37,183 nucleotides of DNA from Pirellulales bacterium (GTDB lineage: Bacteria; Planctomycetota; Planctomycetia; Pirellulales; Thermoguttaceae): NCBI GenBank assembly GCA_016931075.1, contig JAFGFF010000325.1:1-37183 (forward strand), given 5' to 3'. The stretch's first letter is position 1, and each line of letters begins with the position of its first letter. This document shows positions 19,192-27,294 of the stretch, in pieces. The position numbers and the translations under genes were made by a program. The notes below the pieces were generated by a model, which ran no database searches, was not told the DNA's origin, and worked only from the letters and a program-made list of their open reading frames with translations.

Positions 19192-20355
19192 CTAGCGTCC
19201 TCCTTCTTGATGATTGGCAAGGCTTACACTCTGCCCGGACTGAACGACCGGTGTCGGTTCGTCCATGTCGCTCAATCCGCCGCGGATGACGTAGGTCCAG
19301 CCCATCGCGCCGAGGAACATGGCGGCGGCCAGGGGGATGCAGTATTTCAGACACATGGTCAGCACCTGGTCGATCCGCAATCGCGGCAACGTCCAGCGTG
19401 CCCACATCATCACGATCACGCCCAAAACGCCCTTGGCCAGGATGTTGGCAAAACCCAACAGATCGCCCACGAAACCAGCCACCGGATGAACGTCATGGGT
19501 CAGCCCGAGCCAACTGGTGATCGGCACGGGCCCGTTCCATCCGCCGAGGAACAGGATCGACGCCAGCAGGCAGACGGCCAGCATCGAGGCGTACTCGGCC
19601 ATGAAGAAGATGCTCCACCGGAAGCCTGAGTATTCAGTCAGGAACCCGGCGACCAATTCGCTCTCGGCCTCGGCCAGGTCGAACGGGGCTCGGTTCACGC
19701 TGGCCATGGCGCAGGCGCAGTAGACCCAGAACGTGATGAACATGAACGGGTCGTGGAAGATCATCCAGTTGACAAACCAGCCGGACTGCATGTTGCCGAT
19801 GGTGACGAGGTTCATGGTCCCGGCAACCATGACGGGAATGACGACACACAGGCCCAGCGGCACTTCGTAGCTGACCACCTGCGCCGCCTCGCGCATCGCC
19901 CCGAACAGCGACCACTTCGAGCCCGAGGCATAGCCGCCCAGGATAACGCCGAACACTTCCAATCCGGCGACCGCCAGGAGGAAGAAGACCGAGGCGTCCA
20001 ACCGTTGGGCCACCCAATCGTTGCTCAGAGGCAGGGCGACGAAGACGGCGAACGACGTGCAGAAGCTGACGTACGGGGCCAGCCGGAAGAGCGGCCCGTC
20101 GGCCTCGGCCGGCACGAGGTCTTCCTTAGCTAACAGCTTCAGACCATCAGCCGGCGATTGCAACCACCCGAACCGCCCTCCGACCCTCGTCGGCCCGAGC
20201 CGGTCCTGGATCCGCCCGGCCACCTTCCGCTCGGCCCAGGTGAACGCGGCCGCCGCCATCACAACCAATCCCAAGATCAAACCGCAATGCACGGCCGCCA
20301 CCAAAAAATGGGCGATCCAGTCGGGCTCGATGTAATGGGTGAGAAATTCGGTCAT
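19192..20355 (-). CDS. nuoH: NADH-quinone oxidoreductase subunit H
   Basis: 387 residues from ATG 20355 (MTEFLTHYIEPDW). NuoH joins the peripheral and membrane arms and helps form the quinone chamber. Marks seen are TWAERKVAGRIQDRLGPTRVG, GLKLLAKED, LPLSNDW, SVNRAPFDLAEAESELVAGF and the following TEYSGFRWSIFFMAEYA. The frame is open 23 codons further upstream, but that stretch translates a G-rich tract (PIPNPQSPIP), so it is not a credible start. That tract has taken the place of any ribosome site, so expression may depend on read-through or a weak start. A 256-base gap full of repeats separates it from nuoD. Confidence 0.93.
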   Translation of the reverse strand: MTEFLTHYIEPDWIAHFLVAAVHCGLILGLVVMAAAAFTWAERKVAGRIQDRLGPTRVGGRFGWLQSPADGLKLLAKEDLVPAEADGPLFRLAPYVSFCTSFAVFVALPLSNDWVAQRLDASVFFLLAVAGLEVFGVILGGYASGSKWSLFGAMREAAQVVSYEVPLGLCVVIPVMVAGTMNLVTIGNMQSGWFVNWMIFHDPFMFITFWVYCACAMASVNRAPFDLAEAESELVAGFLTEYSGFRWSIFFMAEYASMLAVCLLASILFLGGWNGPVPITSWLGLTHDVHPVAGFVGDLLGFANILAKGVLGVIVMMWARWTLPRLRIDQVLTMCLKYCIPLAAAMFLGAMGWTYVIRGGLSDMDEPTPVVQSGQSVSLANHQEGGR

Positions 20356-20418
20356 GGGGGTGAGGGGGATTGGGGACTGGGGATTAGGGATGGGGGCCTG
20401 GGAACGGGGTTTTCTTGG
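20356..20418. repeat. G-rich degenerate tract at the nuoH 5' end
   Basis: Runs such as GGGGGATTGGGGACTGGGG on the plus strand, related to the C-rich tract at 11092-11160. On the nuoH coding strand it is C-rich and holds no ribosome site. On the plus strand it could form a G-quadruplex. Confidence 0.7.
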
Positions 20419-20484
20419 GAACACTAATCTTCGCTAATCAACACTAATCAAGTCATTAGCGGAGATTAGCGAGGATTAGTGTTC
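20419..20484. repeat. Inverted repeat in the nuoD-nuoH gap
   Basis: Arms GAACACTAATCTTCGCTAATC read at 20419-20439 and 20464-20484, complementary at 20 of 21 positions, loop 24 bases. Inside the loop AACACTAATCA repeats part of the arm. It looks like a dispersed repeat and would fold into a strong hairpin in the nuo mRNA. Confidence 0.88.
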
Positions 20485-20504
20485 TCTGTTTTGCTTCCGA
20501 CTTC

Positions 20505-20611
20505 TTTTACTTTCCATGTTTTTTTTTCTATCTGCGTCCATCCGCGTTTATCAGCGTTTTCCTTCTTTCTTTCCGTGTTTCATCTGTGGCCCCTTCCCTC
20601 TTTTTCTTTCT
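20505..20611. repeat. Repeat-like low-complexity tract after nuoD
   Basis: Stretch including TCTGCGTCCATCCGCGTTTA followed by TCAGCG, with T-rich flanks (TTTTTTTTT at 20519-20527). From memory, this wording recurs in spacers of many planctomycete and other genomes. On the nuo coding strand the run of A would not terminate transcription. Confidence 0.55.
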
Positions 20612-21817
20612 CTACCGATCGATCTCCCCCAGCACGAGGTCGAGCGAGCCGACGATGGCCGGGACGTCGGCCATGAGGTGGCCGCGACACAGTTCGGGGG
20701 CGACCGACAGATTCGAGAAACAACTGCTCCGCAGCCGGACGCGCCAGGGCGTCTTCGTGCCGTCGCCGATGACCATGAAGCCCATCTGACCTTTCGGGGC
20801 CTCCGTCTCGAGGTACACCTCGCCGGCCGGCAGTTTTTCGGTCGTCTTGATCGGTTTGCCGACGTCGGGCTCGGTCTTCCGGTAGCGGTCCATCGCCTGG
20901 CGGATGATGGCCATCGACTGGACCACTTCGATCATCCGGATGAAGAACCGGTGCCAACTATCGCCCACCACGGCGTCGAACGGCACGGCCGGATAGGCCG
21001 CCTCGTTGCGGTAATGCCCATCGATCGGGGCGATTACGTCGAACGTATAGTCCTTGTACAACTCGATGTAGGGCGACTGGCCGTCGCGCCGCAGGTCCCA
21101 ATCGACGCCGCTGCCGCGAAGCACCGGCCCCGTGCAGCCGTAGTCGATCGCCATCTCGCGGCTGAGCACGCCGACGCGGGCCGTCCGGCGGATGAAGATG
21201 TCGTTGCTCGTCAACACGGCGTGAAGCTCGTCGATCACCGGCGTGAATTCTTCGAGAAACGCCTCGCACTGGTCGAGCCATCCGTCGGGCAAGTCGGCCG
21301 TGACGCCGCCGGGCACGATGTAGCTATAGGTCAGTCGGGCCCCGCAAACCGCCTCGAACAGGTTCTGGATCTTCTCGCGTTCGCGGAACGTGTAGGTGAA
21401 CGGCGTGAACGAGCCCAGGTCCAGGCCGTAGGTGCCGGCCGCGACCAGGTGGCTGGCGATCCGGTTCAGCTCGCACATGATCACCCGCAAACACCCGGCC
21501 CGCTCGGTGGCCTCCAGACCCAGCAGTTTTTCGACCGCCAGGGCCCAGCCCAGGTTCATGTTCATCGAGGCCAGGTAGTCGAGCCGGTCGGTGTAGGGGG
21601 CGAACTGCCGGGCCGAGACGCTCTCGCCGACTTTCTCGCCCGAGCGGTGCAAGTAGCCGATGTGCGGCACGGCGTCGACGATCACCTCGCCGTCGGTCCG
21701 TAACACGAGCCGCAACACCCCGTGCGTGCTCGGGTGCTGGGGGCCCATGTTGATCAACAGTTCATCCGTCTGGATGTCCTGCTCGATCAGCTCGGCTTGG
21801 GATCGCTCGTTCGCCAT
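20612..21817 (-). CDS. nuoD: NADH-quinone oxidoreductase subunit D (49 kDa type)
   Basis: 401 residues. NuoD shares the quinone site with NuoB in the connecting part of complex I. The conserved quinone-site loop is present (NMGPQHPSTHGVLRLVLRTDGE in parts, residues 23-44), as are GYLHRSGEKVGE, MNMNLGWALAVEKL, CELNRIASHL and the C-terminal CRGHLMADVPAIVGSLDLVLGEIDR in parts. Length is normal. It starts at ATG 21817, four bases after the nuoC stop. Confidence 0.95.
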   Translation of the reverse strand: MANERSQAELIEQDIQTDELLINMGPQHPSTHGVLRLVLRTDGEVIVDAVPHIGYLHRSGEKVGESVSARQFAPYTDRLDYLASMNMNLGWALAVEKLLGLEATERAGCLRVIMCELNRIASHLVAAGTYGLDLGSFTPFTYTFREREKIQNLFEAVCGARLTYSYIVPGGVTADLPDGWLDQCEAFLEEFTPVIDELHAVLTSNDIFIRRTARVGVLSREMAIDYGCTGPVLRGSGVDWDLRRDGQSPYIELYKDYTFDVIAPIDGHYRNEAAYPAVPFDAVVGDSWHRFFIRMIEVVQSMAIIRQAMDRYRKTEPDVGKPIKTTEKLPAGEVYLETEAPKGQMGFMVIGDGTKTPWRVRLRSSCFSNLSVAPELCRGHLMADVPAIVGSLDLVLGEIDR

Positions 21818-21821
21818 CCGC

Positions 21822-22367
21822 TTACTTCACCCTGATTCCGTGATACTCGGTCGGCAATTCGTAGTCCTTGCGAAGCGGATGGCCCTGCCAATCGTCGGGG
21901 CAAAGGATCCGCCGCGGGTCCGGATGGCCGGCGAACCGCACGCCCATCAGGTCGAACACCTCGCGCTCGTGCCAGTCGGCCGTCCGCCACAGGTCGCTTA
22001 CCGTGGGCAGCTCGGGCAGCCGGCCCAGTTCGTCGTCGGTCCCCTCGTTCTCCACCCAACGCGGCAATCGCACCCGGATCACCACCCGGTGCCGGTGTGT
22101 CATGCTCGACAGGTGATACAGCACTTCGACGTGCGGCTCCCACTCGACTTTCTCGGCCTTCTTCTCGTCCGGCTCGAAGTAGTCGACTGCCGTGATGCAG
22201 TGGAGCATGTCCATCGCCAGGTGGGGCACCGTGCGTAGCGTGTGGCACACGTCGTGCAGGCCCTCGGGCGTCACCTCGATCGACGGATCGATCGCTGCGG
22301 CCTGGCTGCCCACCACGGCCGACTTGCAGTGACGCCCAAGCTCGCTCAAAATCCCGCTAAAGTCCAT
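21822..22367 (-). CDS. nuoC: NADH-quinone oxidoreductase subunit C (30 kDa type)
   Basis: 181 residues from ATG 22367 ([11 protein letters not shown]). The frame is open far upstream, but that part lies antisense-free over nuoA in another frame and is not coding. NuoC marks are [34 protein letters not shown] and the signature [20 protein letters not shown] followed by [21 protein letters not shown] in parts. An AAGGG site precedes the start, five bases after the nuoA stop. In most bacteria nuoB lies between nuoA and nuoC; here there is no room for it. Confidence 0.94.
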   Translation of the reverse strand: MDFSGILSELGRHCKSAVVGSQAAAIDPSIEVTPEGLHDVCHTLRTVPHLAMDMLHCITAVDYFEPDEKKAEKVEWEPHVEVLYHLSSMTHRHRVVIRVRLPRWVENEGTDDELGRLPELPTVSDLWRTADWHEREVFDLMGVRFAGHPDPRRILCPDDWQGHPLRKDYELPTEYHGIRVK

Positions 22368-22372
22368 CGGCT

Positions 22373-22945
22373 TCACCCTTCCTCCTGGCGCGGAGTCCGG
22401 GCGATCGCGCGGACCCAGTCCAAGTCGCCCCGATACCAGACGTAGATGAAGCCCACCAGCAACACGGCGAAGAACACGCCCACGTCGGCCATTGCCGTCA
22501 GGGCCAGCTTCCGGCCGTCTTGCTGAAACGTCAGGGCGTTGGCCTCGGTGGCCGGGGGCAACTCGGGCTTCGTGAGGCCAAGGCCCCGGAGATCCGATTG
22601 GATTTCCGGCGACCATTGCTTCGCGCCGGTGTCCTCGGCCACGACCATTTTCGGCCGATTGGGGTTCATCAGGTCGGTCGCGTCGCCGAACACGGTCGCC
22701 CAGGGGAAGAAGAAGGCCACTTCGACGTCGAACACGAGGAAGACCAGCGCGACGACGTAGAACCGCAGGTCGAACCGGACCTGGCTCGTTCCGACCGCGT
22801 GCTCGCCGCACTCGTAGATCTCCGACTTGACCCGGGTCGGGTTTTTCGCCCGGAGGAACCAGCCCAGCAACAGCGCGACGAACAGGAACGCGAACGCCAA
22901 CGCGATGAATAGAACCAGATGGGCGACGATCGAGGTCGTGATCAT
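22373..22945 (-). CDS. nuoA: NADH-quinone oxidoreductase subunit A with inserted loop
   Basis: 190 residues, against about 120-150 in most bacteria. The membrane subunit signature is clear: [20 protein letters not shown], then [21 protein letters not shown] soluble insertion of about 60 residues (about 100-160, holding [19 protein letters not shown] and [19 protein letters not shown]) separates helix 2 from helix 3 ([20 protein letters not shown]). The ATG at 22945 overlaps the nuoI stop as ATGA. The role of the insertion is unknown. Confidence 0.93.
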   Translation of the reverse strand: MITTSIVAHLVLFIALAFAFLFVALLLGWFLRAKNPTRVKSEIYECGEHAVGTSQVRFDLRFYVVALVFLVFDVEVAFFFPWATVFGDATDLMNPNRPKMVVAEDTGAKQWSPEIQSDLRGLGLTKPELPPATEANALTFQQDGRKLALTAMADVGVFFAVLLVGFIYVWYRGDLDWVRAIARTPRQEEG

Positions 22946-23466
22946 GAGGCGCTCGCACCGTCCGCGGAAGGAGTCATCTTGTCATACGCCACGACCGTCG
23001 GCGTAAGCGTCGCCTCGCCCCAGGCCACCTCAGCCGGCAAACGGCAGAAATCGACAATGCAACCGTCACGCGAATAGCAGCTCAGATCGTAGGCCTTGCC
23101 CATGGCCAGACAATCCACCGGACACGTCTCGACGCAGATTCCGCAGAAAAGGCACTTCGTGTAGTCGATGATGTAGCCGGTCGCTTCGAAGCCCTTGCGA
23201 TCTTGGGCCTTTTGTTTCGAGAGGTAAATGCAATCCACCGGGCAGTCCCGCACACAGGCTCCGCAGGCGATGCAGGCCCCCTTGTCGTAGCGGTGAAACC
23301 CGCGATATCGCGGGGCGACCACTAGCGGCAGCTCGGGGTACTCGTACTGCTCGGTGAACGTCCGCCGCTTGGGGTCGTAGGTACGAAACCACATCCGCAG
23401 AGTGACCCAAAGCGCTTGGGCCAGCGTCACCACCGCGCGAAAGATGTTGGCAAACCACCGCGACAC
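22942..23466 (-). CDS. nuoI: NADH-quinone oxidoreductase subunit I (two 4Fe-4S)
   Basis: 174 residues. NuoI carries the N6a and N6b clusters of complex I. Both binding motifs are intact: [15 protein letters not shown] near residue 66 and [15 protein letters not shown] near residue 105. It starts at GTG 23466 with GGAG upstream. It is the first gene of this operon, an unusual place, because nuoI normally sits between nuoH and nuoJ. The cysteines in the C-terminal stretch ([15 protein letters not shown]) are extra to the two motifs. Confidence 0.94.
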   Translation of the reverse strand: MSRWFANIFRAVVTLAQALWVTLRMWFRTYDPKRRTFTEQYEYPELPLVVAPRYRGFHRYDKGACIACGACVRDCPVDCIYLSKQKAQDRKGFEATGYIIDYTKCLFCGICVETCPVDCLAMGKAYDLSCYSRDGCIVDFCRLPAEVAWGEATLTPTVVAYDKMTPSADGASAS

Positions 23467-23505
23467 GACCCACTCCGCACAAACCGCCGTTTGGGCAAAA
23501 GGGCC

Positions 23506-23533
23506 ATTATAGGCCCCAGCCGATCGGTCACAA
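23506..23533 (-). promoter_or_regulatory. Candidate sigma-70 promoter of the nuo operon
   Basis: Minus strand TTGTGA (23533-23528), 16-base spacer, perfect TATAAT (23511-23506). Transcription would begin near 23499, about 33 bases ahead of the nuoI GTG. Its position and quality make it the likely main promoter of the ten-gene operon. Confidence 0.6.
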
Positions 23534-24226
23534 GGTGACCCAGGCTGGCTGAATTTCGCTGTCTCACCTCAACACATCGCAATTTTGCCCCAATTAAAGC
23601 CCTTTCGTGGCAACTGGGTGCCCCTCTGGCGAAGTGGCGAACCCTGGCGTCCGCCCGAACGTAGGGGCGTATGGATGGCCGACAACATGGCCTCCGGCCG
23701 CCAAAGGAAGAGAATTGGAGGCCCGCAACGAATAGGTGAGCAGAACAGCGGAGCACCAGGTAAGAATAAATGGATCTGTCTACCCATTAAAGTCAGGTTT
23801 CAAAGGAAAGCCAGGTCGTGACCCGGCGGATTGGCTGTCCCACAAGAAAACGCCCTATCCACCCTGTAGTACCCATCCCTTAATGGCCTGTTGAGCACGT
23901 AAACGTATCGAAAACGCTAACAAAAAATATGACCCGTCAGCCAGTTGGATGCACATTAACACGGTCCGATGGCCCACCGTGCCCTATGTGGTAGTCCCTC
24001 GATTCGACTGCCTGGCGAAGATGGAGATTGCATAGAGGAGGCCTTCGAACATTCAGGCAAGGAGGACGCATAAACCGTTTTGGTGAAATAGTTTGCGGCA
24101 TCACAGTTGGAAGCTTGGGTCATTGCGGCAGCCTGCCCAGAGAGGGGCACGAATAGCGATTATGCCGGTTCTGAGTGGGAGGGATACGCGAGCTGTGAGA
24201 ATGGAATGGATTTTCTTTCGACTTGC
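23534..24226. other. About 690-base spacer without a supported gene
   Basis: Between the nuo promoter and the csrA promoter. Short frames exist on both strands but lack ribosome sites, codon bias and recognisable families. It holds a short repeat at 23811-23830 shared with 11003-11020. The stretch 23880-24000 is less GC-rich than the surroundings (for example GCTAACAAAAAATATGACC). I see no tRNA, rRNA or known structured RNA. Confidence 0.6.
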
Positions 24227-24255
24227 TTGACTCGGCCATCCCGTGGGGTTATGTT
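24227..24255 (+). promoter_or_regulatory. Candidate sigma-70 promoter of csrA
   Basis: TTGACT (24227-24232), 17-base spacer, TATGTT (24250-24255). Gives a leader of about 93 bases that contains two hairpins and several GGA triplets. Confidence 0.5.
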
Positions 24256-24299
24256 CGAGAGTGGATCGTTTCCGGTGCACAGAGGTGCTGGCGTGGGCG

Positions 24300-24346
24300 A
24301 TGGCCGTGGAGTGTCCCGGCCGTGAAGCCTCCGCAGAGGCGAAGGA
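24300..24346 (+). promoter_or_regulatory. csrA leader with hairpins and GGA triplets, possible self-regulation site
   Basis: Hairpin 1: ATGGCCG (24300-24306) with CGGCCGT (24317-24323), with GGA at 24308-24310 near the tip. Hairpin 2: GCCTC (24327-24331) with GAGGC (24336-24340), loop CGCA. The ribosome site AAGGAA (24342-24347) also holds a GGA. CsrA binds GGA in loops and at ribosome sites, so self-repression is plausible. In hairpin 1 the GGA can pair with TCC (24314-24316), which weakens the case. Confidence 0.4.
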
Positions 24347-24354
24347 ACGTGCCA

Positions 24355-24585
24355 ATGTTGGTTTTATCCCGGAAGAAGAACGAGAGTATCGTCATCAACG
24401 ATGACATTACGATCGTCGTGGTAGAGATCCGAGGAGACAAGGTCCGCCTTGGGGTGGAAGCCCCGAAAGAGGTGCCTGTCCACCGTCGCGAGGTCTTCGA
24501 CGCCATCCGCCGCAATGAGGCGGCCGAGGGCAGCAAGAAGCCGGCCGACACGGTGGACCCCGCCGAGGCTGCAGGCGAAGCCTGA
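24355..24585 (+). CDS. csrA: Carbon storage regulator CsrA
   Basis: 76 residues. CsrA is a dimeric RNA-binding protein that controls translation by binding GGA motifs. The core is canonical: MLVLSRKKNESIVINDDITI, then VVEIRGDKVRLGVEAPKEVPVHRREVF in parts, including the RNA-contacting N-terminal strand and the VxVHRREV stretch near residues 40-47. The last 20 or so residues are an acidic, alanine-rich tail, common in longer family members. The start is ATG 24355 with AAGGA eight bases upstream. It stands alone between the nuo promoter region and tRNA-Glu. Confidence 0.95.
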   Translation: MLVLSRKKNESIVINDDITIVVVEIRGDKVRLGVEAPKEVPVHRREVFDAIRRNEAAEGSKKPADTVDPAEAAGEA

Positions 24586-24685
24586 CCCCCCGTCCCCCTG
24601 CCCCTCTCTTCTCCTCTGCTCGTGCGCGACGTCGCTTCGCTTGATTGTCGTACCGCGCTGTTGGACGAAAGATCTCCTTTCCCCC

Positions 24686-24715
24686 TTGACCTTACCGGTC
24701 CCCGGCCGATAGAAA
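24686..24715 (+). promoter_or_regulatory. Candidate promoter of tRNA-Glu
   Basis: TTGACC (24686-24691), 18-base spacer, TAGAAA (24710-24715), about 35 bases upstream of the mature tRNA. Confidence 0.4.
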
Positions 24716-24749
24716 GAAGGATTCAGCTTGCCTCGCAAAGAGGAAGCCC

Positions 24750-24822
24750 GGCCCCATCGTCTAGCGGTCCAGGACACCGGCCTTTCACGCCGGTAACACG
24801 GGTTCGAGTCCCGTTGGGGTCA
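24750..24822 (+). tRNA. tRNA-Glu (anticodon TTC)
   Basis: 73 bases fold as a full cloverleaf. The acceptor stem GGCCCCA (24750-24756) pairs with TGGGGTC (24815-24821, one G-T pair). The anticodon stem CCGGC (24777-24781) pairs with GCCGG (24789-24793) around loop CTTTCAC, giving anticodon TTC (24784-24786). The T arm reads CGGGTTCGAGTCCCG. Discriminator base A at 24822. CCA is not encoded. Confidence 0.97.
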
Positions 24823-24896
24823 CTTGCACATTCGTGCGCGGCATTCGACCTTTTTATTATTCACTCGGAAACGCGGTGGTCCCCTAGTCTTTCAAG

Positions 24897-25796
24897 CTAC
24901 GGGCTTTCTTCCCGGCGGGTGCCCTGGCGCCATTCGGTGGGCGTCATGCCGGTCTTTTTTTTGAAAATCCGGGAGAAGTGATAGGGCGCTTCGAACTGCA
25001 GGGTCATGGCGATGTCTTTAGTAGCCATGTCGGTGCCGTAAAGGAGTTCTTTCGCCCGATTGATGCGGAGCTGCAGGTGGTATTGATACGGCGCGATGCC
25101 TGTTTGTTCCTTGAAGATGTGGCGGAAGTAGTCGTAGCTCAGGCCAAGCAATTCGGCCAGGCCCTTCATATCGACGAACTCCTCAACGTGTTCGGCGAGA
25201 TAGGATTTCGTCTGGCGGACGATTGAATCGAGCTTTCCTCCTTCTTCGCGCGAGCGGACGGCGGCCAGCGCGCTGCCGAGGATTTCGAGGATGTTGGCCG
25301 CCGCCAACTGCTGCAGTCCGGCCGTTTCCAGCTCGACACGCTCGAACAGCGCCAAGAAGGGACGGAGAATCTGATCGCTCAGGCCGGTTTCGAGGATCGG
25401 ACGTTCGGGCGAGATCAAGTTGCGCCGAATGAGGCGTTCGGCGTATGCCCCGGCGAAGTGGACCCAGTAGTTGGTCCAACCGGTTCCCTCGGCCGGGCGA
25501 TAGCGGTGCCACACGTCGGGGAAAAGGAGGATGATGGTTCCCGCCTCGACGCGGTGCCGCCCGATCGTCTCCGATTCGAATTCGCCGCCCCCTTGGGTGA
25601 TGTAGGAGATTCCGAACTCGGGCAGAACGCGGCCGTTTTCCCATGTGTAGTAGTAGGGCGAGGGGTGCCCTCGGTCGGGGTCGCCTGGCATACGGTGGAC
25701 GATCCGGCCGGTCGCTGTGAGATAGAGGTCCCAGAGCCGGTCGCGGCGGCTGACGGGCACGTAGCGAAACCGTTCGTCCCTGGCAATGCGTCGCAT
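24897..25796 (-). CDS. AraC-family transcriptional regulator, copy 1
   Basis: 299 residues from ATG 25796, chosen because it aligns with copy 2 and has GGAAGG just upstream; the frame is open 23 codons further. Residues 1-170 or so form a cupin-type AraC sensor domain (FRYVPVSRRDRLWDLYLTATGR, YYTWENGRVLPEFGISYITQG, LFPDVWHRYRP). The last 100 residues hold two helix-turn-helix units (MKGLAELLGLSYDYFRHIFK and TKDIAMTLQFEAPYHFSRIFK), with the family signature ending KKKTGMTPTEWR. Such proteins bind a small ligand, often a sugar, and activate genes nearby. About 80 per cent of residues look shared with the next gene. Confidence 0.93.
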   Translation of the reverse strand: MRRIARDERFRYVPVSRRDRLWDLYLTATGRIVHRMPGDPDRGHPSPYYYTWENGRVLPEFGISYITQGGGEFESETIGRHRVEAGTIILLFPDVWHRYRPAEGTGWTNYWVHFAGAYAERLIRRNLISPERPILETGLSDQILRPFLALFERVELETAGLQQLAAANILEILGSALAAVRSREEGGKLDSIVRQTKSYLAEHVEEFVDMKGLAELLGLSYDYFRHIFKEQTGIAPYQYHLQLRINRAKELLYGTDMATKDIAMTLQFEAPYHFSRIFKKKTGMTPTEWRQGTRREESP

Positions 25797-25867
25797 GATG
25801 ACCTTCCGGTCCCCCGCCGGAGCAGGAATATCGTCGGGTGGCGTACGCGGTTGAAAACACCGCATTT

Positions 25868-25897
25868 ATGCTATCGCAATCCGACGGCGTCCGTCAA
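25868..25897 (-). promoter_or_regulatory. Promoter of AraC copy 1
   Basis: Minus strand TTGACG (25897-25892), 18-base spacer, TAGCAT (25873-25868). The same hexamers and spacing stand before copy 2, so the promoter seems duplicated with the gene. Confidence 0.6.
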
Positions 25898-25939
25898 GCA
25901 AAGCCGCCCCGCCGAGGGGTGGGAAGAACAACAAACCGA

Positions 25940-26857
25940 CTATTCGTGACCAACAGGCCGCGGATCTTCTTCTCGTCGGGTGCCCCGACGCCACTGGGTG
26001 GGCGTCATGCCGGTCTTCTGTTTGAAGATCCGGCAGAAGTGATACGGGGCCTCGAATTGCAAGGTCAGGGCGATGTCCTGGGTCGTCATGTCGGTGCCGT
26101 TGAGCAGTTCTTTCGCGCGATTGATCCGAAGCTGCAAATGATACTGATGAGGCGCCATGCCCGTCTGCTCTTTGAAAACATGACGGAAATAGTCATAGCT
26201 CAAGCCAAGCGACCGGGCCAGTTGTTTCGTGTCGACCGATTCTTCGACCTGTTCGGCCAAGATCAACTTGGCCTCATGCACGATCGCGTCGAGCCGTCCG
26301 CCTTCTTCGTGCGCGCGATCGGCCGCCAGCGCGCTACCGAGGATCTCGAGGATGTTGGCCGCCGCCAACTGTTGCAGCCCAGCCAGCTCTTGATCGATCC
26401 TGTCGAACAGCGTCAGGAAGGGGCGGAGAATCTGTTCGCTCAAGCCGGTTTCGAGAATCGGGCGTTCCGGAGAGATCACGTTGCGACGCACCAGGCGCTC
26501 GGCGTATGGTCCTGCGAAACAGGCCCAATAATTGGTCCACCCGACGCCGGCGGCAGGTCGGTAGCGGTGCCAGACGCTGGGAAAAAGAAGAAAAACGGTT
26601 CCCGCTTCAATCACACGATGCCCAGTCGCCTCCGATTCAAACTCGCCGCGTCCGTGCGTGACATAGGAAACGGCGAACTCGGGCAGCACTCGGCCGTTTT
26701 CCCACGTGTAGTAATAGGGCGAAGGATGCCCCCGATCGGGATCGCCTGGCATCCGGTGAACAATCCGGCCTGTGGCCGTGAGATACAGGTCCCAGAGCCG
26801 ATCGCGGTGGCTGACAGGCACGTATCGGAATCGTTCGTTCTTGGCGATGCGTCGCAT
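25940..26857 (-). CDS. AraC-family transcriptional regulator, copy 2
   Basis: 305 residues from ATG 26857. Same plan as copy 1: cupin-type sensor domain (FRYVPVSHRDRLWDLYLTAT, YYTWENGRVLPEFAVSYVTHG, FPSVWHRYRPAAGVGWTNYW) and two helix-turn-helix units (TKQLARSLGLSYDYFRHVFK and TQDIALTLQFEAPYHFCRIF). It differs mostly in the linker between the domains (residues of about 195-235) and carries a short C-terminal tail (DPRPVGHE). It is the upstream member of the tandem pair and divergent from the PEP-CTERM genes, so it is well placed to control them. Confidence 0.93.
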   Translation of the reverse strand: MRRIAKNERFRYVPVSHRDRLWDLYLTATGRIVHRMPGDPDRGHPSPYYYTWENGRVLPEFAVSYVTHGRGEFESEATGHRVIEAGTVFLLFPSVWHRYRPAAGVGWTNYWACFAGPYAERLVRRNVISPERPILETGLSEQILRPFLTLFDRIDQELAGLQQLAAANILEILGSALAADRAHEEGGRLDAIVHEAKLILAEQVEESVDTKQLARSLGLSYDYFRHVFKEQTGMAPHQYHLQLRINRAKELLNGTDMTTQDIALTLQFEAPYHFCRIFKQKTGMTPTQWRRGTRREEDPRPVGHE

Positions 26858-26932
26858 AGAGACCCCACAAACAGGCTGCCCTCACGAGGGGGTTCGTTCG
26901 GCTGGGTTGAATAGACACGGAAATCGCTTCTC

Positions 26933-26962
26933 ATGCTAACGCCAGTGGATCGCGAACGTCAA
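26933..26962 (-). promoter_or_regulatory. Promoter of AraC copy 2
   Basis: Minus strand TTGACG (26962-26957), 18-base spacer, TAGCAT (26938-26933). Identical hexamers and spacing to copy 1. Confidence 0.6.
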
Positions 26963-27294
26963 GAAGAACCGCGTTTCTTGCGGGAAAAATCCAGATGCCC
27001 AGAAAAGGCAGGGTGGAAAACCATTTTCGTCATCGACTTCCACGGTGCTGCTTGCCTAGGATTGGAGCGTAGGAGGGAGACGCTCGACGAACGAACGGCG
27101 CTTTGGGGGAACCTCATCTCCGGAGGCCAGGTCGGGTCTTCGCCAGTTCCGGGAGCCGCTCGATCGGCTGCCGTTGCCAAACACACCGTGAGCGAGAAGA
27201 GGCGGGCATCGTTGCACGGGTGGGCAGTCAACCCGTGTGTCGGAAGGGATTTCGTCCAAAAGACACATCACAACTCGTACGCATGAGGGACTCA
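26963..27294. other. Divergent control region between AraC copy 2 and the PEP-CTERM genes
   Basis: About 330 bases without a supported gene. A hairpin CACGGGT (27215-27221) with ACCCGTG (27231-27237), loop 9, lies about 58 bases ahead of the first PEP-CTERM start. I could not name a convincing plus-strand sigma-70 promoter here, which would fit activator-dependent transcription. Short frames here look spurious. Confidence 0.5.

Noticed and set aside
20356-20424. 23-codon upstream extension of nuoH (PIPNPQSPIP)
   Set aside because: Translation of a G-rich tract; the usual NuoH start is MTEFLTHY.
24823-24860. Terminator after tRNA-Glu
   Set aside because: The stem GCAC/GTGC is four pairs and the T-run is far from it, so support is too weak.
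27103-27294. Longer N terminus of the first PEP-CTERM protein
   Set aside because: The extra 64 residues are R-rich and precede a good signal peptide; AGGGA favours the start at 27295-27298.
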